From positions 1-47,552 of the forward strand of contig URBY01000004.1 in the NCBI GenBank assembly GCA_900546245.1: a stretch of 47,552 bases of DNA. The letters are read 5' to 3'. Source of the DNA: an uncultured Mycoplasmatota bacterium. GTDB taxonomy: Bacteria > Bacillota_I > Bacilli_A > RF39 > UBA660. The position numbers and the translations under genes are program-made. This document shows positions 24,030 through 32,835 of this stretch, piece by piece; within the stretch, counting starts at the first letter, position 1; every line of letters starts with the position of its first letter. Under the pieces are notes generated by a model that worked only from the letters and a program-made list of their open reading frames with translations, searched no databases and was not told the origin of the DNA.

Positions 24030-24092
24030 TTCTTCACTTCCTATTTTTCTTTTTTCTAAAATTAAATGTTATAAATTCTTCATTTTTACTTC

Positions 24093-24542
24093 TTATGCTA
24101 GATACTTTGTCATTGTTAAATTATCAAAATCAAACCCTAATTTCTTATATATTGAAATTGCTTTTTCACTATCAGTTTCTAAATTTAATTCACATAAGTT
24201 ATTTTTTATAGCAAAATTTATTACTTCTTTTAATAAATTGGTTTGAATACCCTTATTTCTAAATTCATCCATTGTATAAACATTACATACATAACCTTGC
24301 TTACCATTATCATTACATTGAGGTAAATATTCAATAACTTTTAAACAACATATAGCAATTATATCATTATCTTTTTCTTCAATAAATGCATAAAAGTTGT
24401 TATTTAAATGTTTCTCTAAATATATTTTTGTTGTATTCATCAAATTACATTTATCAATATATTCTTCTTTCCAATCATCTTTTTGTTGTTTAATTCTAAT
24501 TTGAACAATTTTATCAATATCCATTTTATTTGCTATTCTCAT
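24093..24542 (-). CDS. GNAT-family N-acetyltransferase
   Basis: 149 aa. CNVYTMDEFRNKGIQTNLLK carries the acetyl-CoA loop (RNKGIQ), followed by LNLETDSEKAISIYKKLGF, the normal GNAT C-terminal strand and turn. Acceptor unknown. Single gene between two repeat copies. Confidence 0.87.
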   Translation of the reverse strand: MRIANKMDIDKIVQIRIKQQKDDWKEEYIDKCNLMNTTKIYLEKHLNNNFYAFIEEKDNDIIAICCLKVIEYLPQCNDNGKQGYVCNVYTMDEFRNKGIQTNLLKEVINFAIKNNLCELNLETDSEKAISIYKKLGFDFDNLTMTKYLA

Positions 24543-24630
24543 ATATTGCCTTTCTATTTCAAATCTTTTTGAGCGATATTTTTATACTTCGTTCTATTAT
24601 ATAAATTAACTAATAACAATCATTTTAAGT

Positions 24631-24709
24631 TTATTTTCATTCATTTCAATCAACTCACTTTTTTAAATCTATTTAAGTATAACATAAAAAAGATAGATTT
24701 TAAACTAAT
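24631..24709. repeat. Intergenic repeat copy 3 (rbgA promoter/start-like)
   Basis: Minus strand: TG-T-TATACT (24676-24684), a T-rich stretch, then GTGAGTTGATTGAAATG and AATGAAAATAA, matching the rbgA leader (GGAGTTGATCCAAATG then AATGAAG). The frame closes after about 12 codons. The rest of the 24543-24813 spacer shows no gene. Confidence 0.5.
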
Positions 24710-24813
24710 ATGCCCATTATAGTTAGTTTTATAGCCTTGAATAAAATGTAAGCATTAATTATCCATACCTTTCACACTAATATAGTAATTATAACTTAAT
24801 TTTATATTTCTTC

Positions 24814-25323
24814 TTATTTTATTTTGTTAAGAATTCCCTTATTTTTTAAAACATCTTCCAAATATTCATTTTTTTGAATTCTTAATAGTTCTTTAGGGTG
24901 ATATTTTTTTATTATTTCATTCCAATTATATAAATTTATTTTTAATTTATCTGTAAAAACTTTATTATTACCTCTATCATAACATCTCTTTTCCAAAACT
25001 TCCTCACTATCCAAAGTTGGATATGCTAAATAGTATTCTATATTATTTTTTTCAAAAAAATCTAATAAATGCCAGTGCATTGATGTCAATACCACATCAT
25101 ATTTTTTTCTGGCTTCTATAATTGCTTTATAATAGTTATCTGGCCACTCAATATTTTCTGGTCTTTCTTTTTTACCTTTTCTTTGCTCATATGGTATATT
25201 TTCAAAACCAGTATTATCCCATCTATAATATCCTGATTCCATGTCTATAACATTATCATACTTATTTCCAAGAGTTGTTTTACCAATTGCTCCAAATCCC
25301 GCTACTATGATTCCCTTACTCAT
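24814..25323 (-). CDS. P-loop nucleoside/nucleotide kinase-like protein
   Basis: 169 aa. Starts SKGIIVAGFGAIGKTTLGNK, with a Walker A (GxxxxGKTT), then YDVVLTSMHWHL (Walker B-like strand) and EKRCYDRGNN, a lid-like Arg segment. It resembles adenylate-kinase-fold proteins found in phages and mobile elements. Overlaps the preceding gene by 8 nt, so the pair is co-translated. Confidence 0.7.
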   Translation of the reverse strand: MSKGIIVAGFGAIGKTTLGNKYDNVIDMESGYYRWDNTGFENIPYEQRKGKKERPENIEWPDNYYKAIIEARKKYDVVLTSMHWHLLDFFEKNNIEYYLAYPTLDSEEVLEKRCYDRGNNKVFTDKLKINLYNWNEIIKKYHPKELLRIQKNEYLEDVLKNKGILNKIK

Positions 25324-25588
25324 CCGAAATTCTCCTTTTTTCTATACATTTTATAATTCTAATTGCCTCTTTTCTATCAGACTCTTTTTCTCTCTCTGAT
25401 AAGTTTTTATAATTTGTATTTATTTGTCTTGTCCATCTATTTACCAATTCCTTTGGTATAGTTAATGTTCCGTCATCGTTAACTATACATTTACTAAATA
25501 AATATTTTTGCCACCTTGACCATCTATCATGTTCAAATTCAGCTAATAATTCAATTATATCATCGTTTTTCATTGTTATTTTATTCAT
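25316..25588 (-). CDS. RyR-domain-like small protein
   Basis: 90 aa. LLAEFEHDRWSRWQKYLF, then VNRWTRQINTNYKNLSE and EKESDRKEA, a pattern typical of phage and mobile-element proteins with a RyR-like (ryanodine receptor repeat) fold, whose function is unclear but possibly ligand binding. Co-encoded with the downstream P-loop kinase. Confidence 0.65.
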   Translation of the reverse strand: MNKITMKNDDIIELLAEFEHDRWSRWQKYLFSKCIVNDDGTLTIPKELVNRWTRQINTNYKNLSEREKESDRKEAIRIIKCIEKRRISDE

Positions 25589-25630
25589 TGCAACCTCTTT
25601 TCTATTATGTATAAATTATATATATCAGTT

Positions 25631-25710
25631 TATATTTGTCTTATTTTCATTCATTTCAATCGACCCACTTTTTTAAATATATCTAAATTATAACATAAAA
25701 AAGACTAAAA
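25631..25710. repeat. Intergenic repeat copy 4 (rbgA promoter/start-like)
   Basis: Minus strand: TG-T-TATAAT (25687-25695), then GGGTCGATTGAAATG and AATGAAAATAAGAC. The frame reads MNENKTNIN and then stops at TGA where copy 1 has TGG. Fills the 25589-25725 spacer. Confidence 0.5.
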
Positions 25711-25725
25711 AATAGTCCACAGTAA

Positions 25726-26544
25726 TTATTTATATATTAGTACTCCTCTATCTTCTTTTGAATCTTCTTTTACTTCACACATATCAAGAAAATCACTATA
25801 TTTTTTAACATGAGAAAATATATATGACAAAACTACTCCATTATCATTTAGATTAAATTTACTTAATAAATTCTTATAATCTTTTTTATTTGCATAATCA
25901 ATAATATTAGATAAATATACTAAATCATATTTAGAATTTAAACTACTTACAAGATTAAATATATCACCTTCATAAAAATTTAATTCAGCATTTTCAATAT
26001 TTTTCCTTAATTTATAATAATTTTCATCTTTTAAGTAACTTAATGATTTATATATAAAATCATTAGGCATTGCATCACTTTGAAATAATCTTGAACCAAA
26101 TATTTCATACCAATCTGTATGACTAAATAATGCATCCCAATATTCTTTATATATACCATTTAAATTTTTTCTTATATTTTCATAATATAAATCGTCATAA
26201 TATTCATCAAGTGTTGTTAATGGTGATTCTATAAATAATTTTACATAATCTTCTTTCTTTAATGCTTTAAGTGCCGCAAGTTTTAACATCAAGTAATATT
26301 TTGGATACTTGCTAATATCAAAGCAATCAATTACTTTCTTTTCTGATGTAATTGATTCAATTATTTGATCACCAGATGATATAACAGATAATATTCTTCT
26401 GCTATTTTTTAAATAATCCTTATATATACTTACATCTTCATTTGCCATTTTATATATAAATGAACTTGAATAAAATGTACTATTTCCATTTATATTACTT
26501 ACCCTATTATCAATAATTTTTAATGATTCAGTAATATCGTCCAT
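25726..26544 (-). CDS. DUF3419-like (BtaA-type) protein
   Basis: About 272 aa from the ATG at 26544, which has GGGTGA upstream; an in-frame start 18 codons earlier has no ribosome binding site. ILSVISSGDQIIESI, then IDCFDISKYPKYYLMLKLAA, is the SAM-binding start of the DUF3419 family, related to the aminocarboxypropyl transferase BtaA of betaine lipid synthesis. YDLVYLSNIIDY is the later Rossmann strand. Substrate unproven. Divergently placed from the HipA-like gene. Confidence 0.75.
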   Translation of the reverse strand: MDDITESLKIIDNRVSNINGNSTFYSSSFIYKMANEDVSIYKDYLKNSRRILSVISSGDQIIESITSEKKVIDCFDISKYPKYYLMLKLAALKALKKEDYVKLFIESPLTTLDEYYDDLYYENIRKNLNGIYKEYWDALFSHTDWYEIFGSRLFQSDAMPNDFIYKSLSYLKDENYYKLRKNIENAELNFYEGDIFNLVSSLNSKYDLVYLSNIIDYANKKDYKNLLSKFNLNDNGVVLSYIFSHVKKYSDFLDMCEVKEDSKEDRGVLIYK

Positions 26545-26611
26545 ATTTTTCACCCACTTATAAGCACATATTATACAAAACAATATAAAATAAATCAAAT
26601 GATTTCTTTAT

Positions 26612-26639
26612 TTGACAAAAGGTTATTATTTGTTATAAT
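26612..26639 (+). promoter_or_regulatory. Sigma-A promoter of the HipA-like gene
   Basis: Perfect hexamers TTGACA (26612-26617) and TATAAT (26634-26639) with a 16-bp spacer, plus a TGT extended -10. Start codon at 26663 follows GAGGAAAAGG. Confidence 0.82.
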
Positions 26640-26662
26640 ATTGAGGAAAAGGCGTTGATAAT

Positions 26663-27688
26663 ATGACAAATGAACAAAGAATTGAATTATGTAATAAAAT
26701 AAATGAAAATCTAAAAAATAAAGATAGCTATTTAATTGAAAATGATAAAGATTTTAGGAAATTAATTAGTTCAAAAATATTAACTTTTAATGATAAAATA
26801 GGTTCTAAATATTTTGGATATTGGTTAAGTCTTTTTTATGGTAAAGATAAAGATACAGATAATTACGTTATTAAGATTTCTAAATCAAAAGAATTACCTA
26901 TAGCATTTTATTTAGAATTATTAAATGAAAGATTAGCAACTCACTGTGGTCTAAGTGCAATAGAATCAAAAATATTTAAATACAAAAATGATTCAAATAT
27001 TTATGGAATAATAAGTGAAGATTATAGAAAATTTGGTTATACAACTATTGGTGGTAAAGATATTATTTATAAATTTTTAAAAGAAATAAAATATAATGTT
27101 AGTGATGATTATGAACTAGAAAATATAAATATTGACTTTAACATTAATTCTCTCCCAGTCATATATCAAGCACTTAATTATTTCTTTTACGATAAGGTAC
27201 TTGATAATGAAATTAATTATAATTCTCTAAAAGCATCATCTAGTGTAAACATAATTTTTAATGAACTTGTAAAAAGATATGTATTTTCTTATATAACTAT
27301 GCAAAAAGATTTTCACTTAGATAATTGGGAAATTTTATATAATGAACATTCAGCTTATTTATCTCCAATGTATGATTTAGAATTAAGTATGAATGAAAGT
27401 TTTTATGATGAAAGATTTAATACTTCTATGAAATGGTCAAGAGAAAAAGATATTGGCATTGATCAAGATTTTCAAAATTTTATTGATTGTAGTGAAGAAA
27501 ACAAAAATTTAGTTATAAATATGCACAACGTTCTTACAATTGATGATGTAATTATATTTATGAATAATATTCAAAATAGAGGCATTATAATAGATGAAAG
27601 TAAAAAAGAAGAAATTATCAAATGTTTTAGTGAACACTATGATAAAATAAATACAATGTTATATGGACAAAAAAATACATTAAAGTAA
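26663..27688 (+). CDS. HipA-like kinase-fold protein
   Basis: 341 aa, one of very few plus-strand genes. YVIKISKSKELPIAFYLE and ERLATHCGLSAIESKIFKY resemble the N-lobe of HipA-type kinases. MQKDFHLDNWEILYNEHSAY is in place of the HipA catalytic DRHxxN region, and SPMYDLELSM is in place of the metal-binding DxD/DFG-like segment. There is no HipB-like partner. A diverged serine kinase or a non-catalytic relative are both possible. Confidence 0.55.
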   Translation: MTNEQRIELCNKINENLKNKDSYLIENDKDFRKLISSKILTFNDKIGSKYFGYWLSLFYGKDKDTDNYVIKISKSKELPIAFYLELLNERLATHCGLSAIESKIFKYKNDSNIYGIISEDYRKFGYTTIGGKDIIYKFLKEIKYNVSDDYELENINIDFNINSLPVIYQALNYFFYDKVLDNEINYNSLKASSSVNIIFNELVKRYVFSYITMQKDFHLDNWEILYNEHSAYLSPMYDLELSMNESFYDERFNTSMKWSREKDIGIDQDFQNFIDCSEENKNLVINMHNVLTIDDVIIFMNNIQNRGIIIDESKKEEIIKCFSEHYDKINTMLYGQKNTLK

Positions 27689-27691
27689 TTA

Positions 27692-27715
27692 AAAAGACTA
27701 CTAAATTAGTCTTTT
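27692..27715 (+). terminator. Terminator of the HipA-like gene
   Basis: Nine-bp stem AAAAGACTA/TAGTCTTTT (27692-27700, 27707-27715) with a 6-nt loop. Its core CTACTAAATTAGTCTTTT recurs at 27862-27879 as the terminator of the convergent gene. Confidence 0.7.
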
Positions 27716-27785
27716 CAGATTGTTGACAAACTACCATTTTGAAAAAAATTAACTTTTTAATAAAGCAAAGTAGGTTAAATTGTTT

Positions 27786-27834
27786 AAAAAAGAGCAAATA
27801 TTAGGTACTTAATCCATAAAAATTGCTCTTTTTT
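27786..27834. terminator. Long inverted repeat between convergent genes
   Basis: Twelve-bp perfect arms AAAAAAGAGCAA/TTGCTCTTTTTT around a 25-nt loop, with a T-run at the end in both directions; it can act as a bidirectional terminator. The other bases of 27716-27869 show nothing else except the second short stem at 27857-27878. Confidence 0.65.
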
Positions 27835-27869
27835 ATACCTTAGTGGGAGAAATATAAAAGGCTACTAAA

Positions 27870-28265
27870 TTAGTCTTTTTTTCTAGTATTAATATAATTT
27901 TCTATTAGTGGAATTCTTTTTTTATCTTTTTCTCTATTGCTATTTTTAATAAAATTATAATAATCATAAATATCTTGAAGATAATATTCTCCAAACTTTT
28001 CTATTTTATATGGTTCCTTGGTATCAAGAACACATTCTACTTTATCATTTACTATATACCAACCATTTTCTTTTTGAACCAAATTATAATTTTCTTTTAA
28101 CTGTTTTAAACCTTTTTCAGTAACTGCAAGATCTAAATCAGCAGCGCTATCATATATTCCTCTTAAAACAAGTGAAGCGCTTGATAAAATCCAATATTCA
28201 CCTTTTTCAATTTTTAATGTACTAATTAACTTTTCTAGCTCTCCTTTATTCATCCTTTCATTCAT
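27870..28265 (-). CDS. Nucleotidyltransferase-fold protein
   Basis: About 131 aa from the ATG at 28265, preceded by GAGGTGATATA; a longer frame upstream lacks support. WILSSASLVLRGIYDSAADL, then DLAV, follows the (G/S)S-x-h..DhDh pattern of the minimal nucleotidyltransferase fold, and VECVLDTKEPYKIEKF supplies a later acidic position. May be an antitoxin-type or aminoglycoside-type nucleotidyltransferase. Partner not evident. Confidence 0.65.
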   Translation of the reverse strand: MNERMNKGELEKLISTLKIEKGEYWILSSASLVLRGIYDSAADLDLAVTEKGLKQLKENYNLVQKENGWYIVNDKVECVLDTKEPYKIEKFGEYYLQDIYDYYNFIKNSNREKDKKRIPLIENYINTRKKD

Positions 28266-28331
28266 TATATCACCTCTATTACAATTCATTTTTAGCATTA
28301 TAACACAATTTAATAACCTTAACAATTTTAT

Positions 28332-28721
28332 TTAATTATAATTTTCTATTACTCTAAATATTTCAAAAACCACTTTAGATTCATCACTAAAATTTGAGTC
28401 TATATTTTTAAATATTTTATAATGTTCATTTCTATAATATTCTAGTGATTTATCTTCTTCTCCTTCAATAAAAGCAAGTTCTCCTGTTATATTTTTAAAC
28501 TCAGTAATTATTACATTTTCTATTTCTATTAAACATGCATCAGTATTATCTTCATGCAAAATAATACTTCTTTGTTGTATTTTAGGTAATGGTTCTTTAT
28601 TTTTTATATATTCATTATATAATGACGTAGTTGCTCTTTTCTCACCACTTAATACTAAACTTATTAATTTTTCGTTATCAGAACTAAACTTCCATCTAGA
28701 GATTTCTTTTTCAAATTTCAT
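28332..28721 (-). CDS. ASCH domain protein
   Basis: 129 aa, a single ASCH domain: LVLSGEKRATTSLYNEYIKN, ACLIEIENVIITEF, LAFIEGEEDKSLEYYRNEHY. The charged SGEKRATT start is characteristic. The family includes small RNA-binding or amidohydrolase (YqfB-like) proteins. It overlaps the CYTH gene by 11 nt. The first 20 bp of its coding sequence are identical to those of the CYTH gene. Confidence 0.85.
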   Translation of the reverse strand: MKFEKEISRWKFSSDNEKLISLVLSGEKRATTSLYNEYIKNKEPLPKIQQRSIILHEDNTDACLIEIENVIITEFKNITGELAFIEGEEDKSLEYYRNEHYKIFKNIDSNFSDESKVVFEIFRVIENYN

Positions 28722-29286
28722 TTAATTCATCTAAAGCCTTTTTAGAATAATAATTATTTTGTTTTAATGGTAAGTTATACTTGTTAATAACATCTTTCAT
28801 TTCTTCATCGCTTTTATAACACTTATCTATATAATTACATTTATCTTCTATTTCTATATAAATATGCTTATTATTAACACATTCTATAACAAATTCATCA
28901 TCTTTATTAGCATATACAAGTAAATGATCATTTATATTTATTAACTTTTCATAACCAAGTGCATTAAATAAATTTACTGCTTCTTCTATAGAATTTATTT
29001 TGCAATTAGTTTTACCTTGTTTAATAATATTTCCATTTTCATCATATTCTTTATATTTATATGTTATTTGTTTAGTTTCTTTATTTTCTTCTATTATATC
29101 TCTAATTAAAATAGCGTGCTTTAATAATTCTAATTTATCTTCAATGTTTTTATATTTTTTATCAATCATATAAATATCATTAACGTCATAAACTTCTTTA
29201 AGTTCAAAATCATTTTCTTTTAATATTTTTAATAATTCTTCTATATTACAAGATACTTCTACAGTTATTTCTTTTTCAAATTTCAT
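28711..29286 (-). CDS. CYTH-like domain protein
   Basis: About 191 aa from the ATG at 29286 (AGGATGT upstream); an in-frame extension to 29325 is unlikely. The start MKFEKEITVEVSC, the DIYMIDKKYK segment, ILIRDI and QITYKYKEYDENGN fit the antiparallel strands of CYTH (adenylate cyclase IV / thiamine triphosphatase) proteins, although the ExExK signature is degenerate. Catalysis is therefore uncertain. Confidence 0.6.
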   Translation of the reverse strand: MKFEKEITVEVSCNIEELLKILKENDFELKEVYDVNDIYMIDKKYKNIEDKLELLKHAILIRDIIEENKETKQITYKYKEYDENGNIIKQGKTNCKINSIEEAVNLFNALGYEKLININDHLLVYANKDDEFVIECVNNKHIYIEIEDKCNYIDKCYKSDEEMKDVINKYNLPLKQNNYYSKKALDELNEI

Positions 29287-29321
29287 ACATCCTACTATAT
29301 TTATTTCATTATACCATTTTT

Positions 29322-30221
29322 TCATACTAATTCATATTCCCTTGCTATAATTCTGTCATCACTACAATATTCAATTATATAATTATTATCTTTTTTACAT
29401 ATTATTATTCCTATTGTCTTATCCTGTCCTATTTTTTTTAAATTATTATCTATATAATTCATATAAACTTGTATCTGTCCAACATGTTCTTTTTTTAGTT
29501 CTGTTACTTTTAACTCTATAACCACATAACAATTGTATTCTATATTAAATAGTAATAAATCTATATAATTATATCTATCACCTATTTTTATTTTATATTC
29601 ACTTCCAACAAAACTAAACGAATTACCTAATTCATTCATAAATGATTCAATATTTTCCAGTATTAATTTTTTAAGTACTTTTTCAGATATTTCTTTGTAA
29701 CCAAAATTATTTTTAATTAATATTGGATTCTTTACAAAATCAGTCACATAATATTCTTCATTATTAATTAATTTACTTTTAGTTTCTTCATCTAGCCTTT
29801 CATATTCATTTGTTTTTATCTTCTCTCTTAATTGCCTTTTAGAAAGATTATTTTTTATAGATATATTAATATAATAATTTAGTTTTCTTTCATCTTTTAT
29901 AGATAATAACTCCGTATAATGACTCCATGATAATTTGGTCGCCATTGGCGACCATTTCTTATTACAAAACACTCTATAATATTGTCTAATTCTTCTTAAT
30001 GTTCTCTCATTAAATTTTTTACCTACCTCATTAATTAATTTTAATGAATATTCTTTTATTATATTTTCACCATAATGTTTTCCAGCATCATCAAGTAATT
30101 TACCTACTTCAAAGTATGTAATAACTTTATTTCTTTCTTTTGAATAGTCTTTAACTCTATTATATATTTCATTGTCAATTAGTTTATTTTTTATCTCATC
30201 ATAATAATTTATAAAAATCAC
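29322..30221 (-). CDS. DUF1016/YhcG family PDDEXK nuclease
   Basis: 299 aa. The N-terminal half has the YhcG winged-helix region (RIRQYYRVF, WSPMATKLSWSHYTELL). The C-terminal half has the nuclease fold with YNYIDLLLFN and YVVIELKVTELKKEHVGQIQ (D-ExK). No ATG lies in frame near the family N-terminus. The GTG at 30221 overlaps the AGAGGTGA ribosome binding site, so the true start may be a rare codon (ATT/ATA) just downstream. YhcG-like proteins occur singly and near restriction systems. No partner is seen here. Confidence 0.85.
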   Translation of the reverse strand: MIFINYYDEIKNKLIDNEIYNRVKDYSKERNKVITYFEVGKLLDDAGKHYGENIIKEYSLKLINEVGKKFNERTLRRIRQYYRVFCNKKWSPMATKLSWSHYTELLSIKDERKLNYYINISIKNNLSKRQLREKIKTNEYERLDEETKSKLINNEEYYVTDFVKNPILIKNNFGYKEISEKVLKKLILENIESFMNELGNSFSFVGSEYKIKIGDRYNYIDLLLFNIEYNCYVVIELKVTELKKEHVGQIQVYMNYIDNNLKKIGQDKTIGIIICKKDNNYIIEYCSDDRIIAREYELV

Positions 30222-30269
30222 CTCTACTTCTTATATTCTCTCTTTTTAAAGCAAATTCCCCTAAATTAT

Positions 30270-30298
30270 AAAAAAAGTAATCATTTTTCTTGATTACT
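30270..30298 (-). terminator. Intrinsic terminator after the HD gene
   Basis: Eight-bp stem AGTAATCA/TGATTACT (30291-30298 and 30276-30283), 7-nt loop, run of Ts on the minus strand. Confidence 0.8.
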
Positions 30299-30309
30299 TA
30301 ATATTTTAT

Positions 30310-31335
30310 TTAAAAATTAAAATCTAAATATACATAATTATTCATGTCATATGATAAATTTTTATCTATTTCTTCTTTAGCCTCTTCACTTATGCTTGAT
30401 ATTCTCTTTTTATTTACAAGTGGGTCAATATATCTAATTTTTGCGCCATGATGAACAAAATAAACATTTTCTGGTTTTTCTTTGCTTACTTTTATATTTT
30501 TAGCATTTTTCCATATATTAAATATTTCTTTATATTTAGAATTTTCTATTATTTCTATTATTTCTGACTCTTTCTTATTATATAAATCCTTTTTAGTTAT
30601 TAATCCATCTTCATTTAATTTCTTTATAATATCCGCAAGTAACTGCATTGAATATCTTGTTTTATCATCTCTATATATAATAGATAATTTACTTGTTATT
30701 TTAACAAACTCTAAAGCAGTTTCCTTTGATTTAAATGATAATTCTAAGGTACCATCTTCATCTTTACCTAAAACAATATCACTATAAATTTTCTTTATTT
30801 CATCTATATTTAATAATTTATTTGTTAATAATGCATTAGAAAGTGAATATTCAAGTCTATCTGCTGATAGTTTTGGAGTATCATTATCCGCAACTGGATA
30901 TATATGATAATCATCTACTTCTTCTAATTTTATATTGTCTCTTTCTAATAAATCCATTATTTCTTTTGAACTACCAATAATTTTACTTGTTAAATCTTCT
31001 GTTGATTCTTGAGTCATATAATCACCATTTAAAAAGTCAACACAATGTTTAAATACTGGGGTTGCTATATCATGAAATAAACCTGATAAAGTCTGTTTTT
31101 TATCATGAGTAAAATGCCATACTATTAAAGCAACAGCAATTGAATGATCTAAACTAGAAAAGAAAAAATCAATTTCAAATAAATTAGAATATATTTTCCC
31201 ACATGTTACACTAATATATCTTTGTTTTAATAACTCTTTAGTTTCTATATAATCATTTAGCCATTCTGGAAAATTTGGTTCTAACACATTAAAATAATCT
31301 AATACTCTTTTATCAACACTATCTATATATTTCAT
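30310..31335 (-). CDS. HD-domain phosphohydrolase
   Basis: 341 aa. The metal site is SLDHSIAVALIVWHFTHDKK (His, His), SGLFHDIATPVFKHCVDF (HD) and LSADRLEYS (the distal Asp). The layout resembles dNTPase/YfbR-type or HDIG-like phosphohydrolases. It is 11 bp after a histidine phosphatase gene, with which it shares an operon and a terminator. Substrate unknown. Confidence 0.85.
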   Translation of the reverse strand: MKYIDSVDKRVLDYFNVLEPNFPEWLNDYIETKELLKQRYISVTCGKIYSNLFEIDFFFSSLDHSIAVALIVWHFTHDKKQTLSGLFHDIATPVFKHCVDFLNGDYMTQESTEDLTSKIIGSSKEIMDLLERDNIKLEEVDDYHIYPVADNDTPKLSADRLEYSLSNALLTNKLLNIDEIKKIYSDIVLGKDEDGTLELSFKSKETALEFVKITSKLSIIYRDDKTRYSMQLLADIIKKLNEDGLITKKDLYNKKESEIIEIIENSKYKEIFNIWKNAKNIKVSKEKPENVYFVHHGAKIRYIDPLVNKKRISSISEEAKEEIDKNLSYDMNNYVYLDFNF

Positions 31336-31346
31336 AATTTCACCTT

Positions 31347-32003
31347 CTATTTTAAATCATCAAATTCTAAATTTTCAATACTTATAACTTTATCATTACT
31401 ATCAAACACCAGTTTAAATACTTCTGGAGCAGATATTTTTTTATCAAATACAACTTTATCATTAAATGAAAAAGTAATATTTCTATCAGCATTAACACTA
31501 ATTAATTTACAGTATTTAAGTAAGTAATATATTATTGCATATCCATGAGAAAATATAGCAATTCTTTTACCTTTATTATTTTTTATAATTTCACTTATTA
31601 CTTCATCCATTCTTTTTCTTACATCTTTTTGACTTTCTCCACCTACTGTTTTAAAATTTTCATCTAAAAATTGTTTAGTAAACCAATCCGGATAAATATC
31701 ATCATTAGGTCTACCTCTTCTTCTTTCATCTAGTCTATTATCCAAATTTATTTTTAAATTTTGTTTTTCAAGTAAGTATTTAGCAGTTTCTAAAGTTCTA
31801 ACTAACACACTTGCATATACTATATCAATATTTTGAAGTTCTTTTTCATTAGATAAAATCTCTGCTCTTCTCTCACCTTCTATAGATAAAATAAGTTTTT
31901 CATTTTTAATTTGTTCACTATCACTTGTATTATAATTTTCTACAATATCTTTTATATCATATTTTATAGAATGTCTTATTAAGTATAATGTTGTATTTTG
32001 CAT
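31347..32003 (-). CDS. Histidine phosphatase superfamily protein
   Basis: 218 aa. LYLIRHSIKYD has RHS in place of the usual RHG, followed by ILSIEGERRAEIL, YASVLVRTLETAKYLL, DNRLDERRRGRP and IFSHGYAIIY with the second catalytic His. Probably a small-molecule phosphatase. Its extended -10 promoter (32026-32034) abuts the terminator of the next unit. Confidence 0.85.
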   Translation of the reverse strand: MQNTTLYLIRHSIKYDIKDIVENYNTSDSEQIKNEKLILSIEGERRAEILSNEKELQNIDIVYASVLVRTLETAKYLLEKQNLKINLDNRLDERRRGRPNDDIYPDWFTKQFLDENFKTVGGESQKDVRKRMDEVISEIIKNNKGKRIAIFSHGYAIIYYLLKYCKLISVNADRNITFSFNDKVVFDKKISAPEVFKLVFDSNDKVISIENLEFDDLK

Positions 32004-32025
32004 ATTTCACACCTACTATAAGTTA

Positions 32026-32034
32026 ATTATATCA
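32026..32034 (-). promoter_or_regulatory. Extended -10 promoter fused to a terminator T-tract
   Basis: TG-A-TATAAT (-10 at 32026-32031) lies directly after the ten-T run of the terminator at 32035-32067 and drives the histidine phosphatase / HD pair. Confidence 0.62.
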
Positions 32035-32067
32035 TAAAAAAAAAGATAATACTAGTTAGCATTATCT
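32035..32067 (-). terminator. Intrinsic terminator after the membrane-anchored protein gene
   Basis: Stem AGATAAT/ATTATCT (32061-32067 and 32044-32050), 10-nt loop, ten Ts on the minus strand. It overlaps the end of the coding sequence. Confidence 0.75.
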
Positions 32068-32747
32068 ATTTGATCATAGTTTTCAAAGTTTATGTTTGTT
32101 TTTTCATCTTGTTTTAACATATATTTATCACAATCATCCATTGTTTTATTTTCATCATTTATAATACATTTGTTATTACTTTTATCATAATTCATTATGA
32201 TATTTTCAATATATGTATCTTTATTAAATTTTATCTTATAAATATATGTTGTATATGCACTATCACTAGCATAATATGTACCATCTTCTTTTAAATCTCT
32301 AAATCCTCTTAATGGAATATATTCATATCCATAAACAACATTATCTTCATAATGAATAATTGCATAATCATCTGTCTTAGATAACTTTACTACTAATTCA
32401 TCCATTCCATCTTTATCTAAATCAATATAAGCATACTTTTCTGGAGAATATAAAATACTTAAATTAAATGCATTACCACTTAAATAATCCTCTAGGCTAT
32501 AAGCTCCATTTTGAGTAGTGATAGTTCTTTTACCATTTCTTAAATCTCTATAAATATCTTTCATACTTATTTTATTACTATCACTTTTTTCTTCTTTTTT
32601 ATCAGCCATAGTTATATCATTATCATCTTTACTTAGAGATAGATACCCTTCTTTATAAAGAAAAAATAAACAAAACAAAAATAATACTAACATAATTAAT
32701 ATAACAAAAAATACTATTAAACCTGTATTTGGTTTTTTATTTTTCAT
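32052..32747 (-). CDS. Membrane-anchored extracytoplasmic protein of unknown function
   Basis: 231 aa. Basic N-terminus (MKNKKPNTG), one long hydrophobic segment (about 9-33), an acidic linker rich in Lys/Asp, then an exported domain containing YIDLDKDGMDELVVKL, a DxDxDG repeat of the dockerin/EF-hand/FG-GAP type that may bind calcium. Probably an anchored surface protein. I do not recognise a named family. Confidence 0.7.
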   Translation of the reverse strand: MKNKKPNTGLIVFFVILIMLVLFLFCLFFLYKEGYLSLSKDDNDITMADKKEEKSDSNKISMKDIYRDLRNGKRTITTQNGAYSLEDYLSGNAFNLSILYSPEKYAYIDLDKDGMDELVVKLSKTDDYAIIHYEDNVVYGYEYIPLRGFRDLKEDGTYYASDSAYTTYIYKIKFNKDTYIENIIMNYDKSNNKCIINDENKTMDDCDKYMLKQDEKTNINFENYDQIDNAN

Positions 32748-32835
32748 AAAACCACTTCCTTCTAATATTATTTTATCACTAATAATTATATATATAATAT
32801 TAATTTAAAAAAAGTGTAAACAAAAAAGTAAAGTA

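Noticed and set aside
26545..26598. Signal-like hydrophobic N-terminus for the DUF3419 gene
   Set aside because: The segment lies upstream of a better start with a ribosome binding site and is probably untranslated promoter-proximal sequence.
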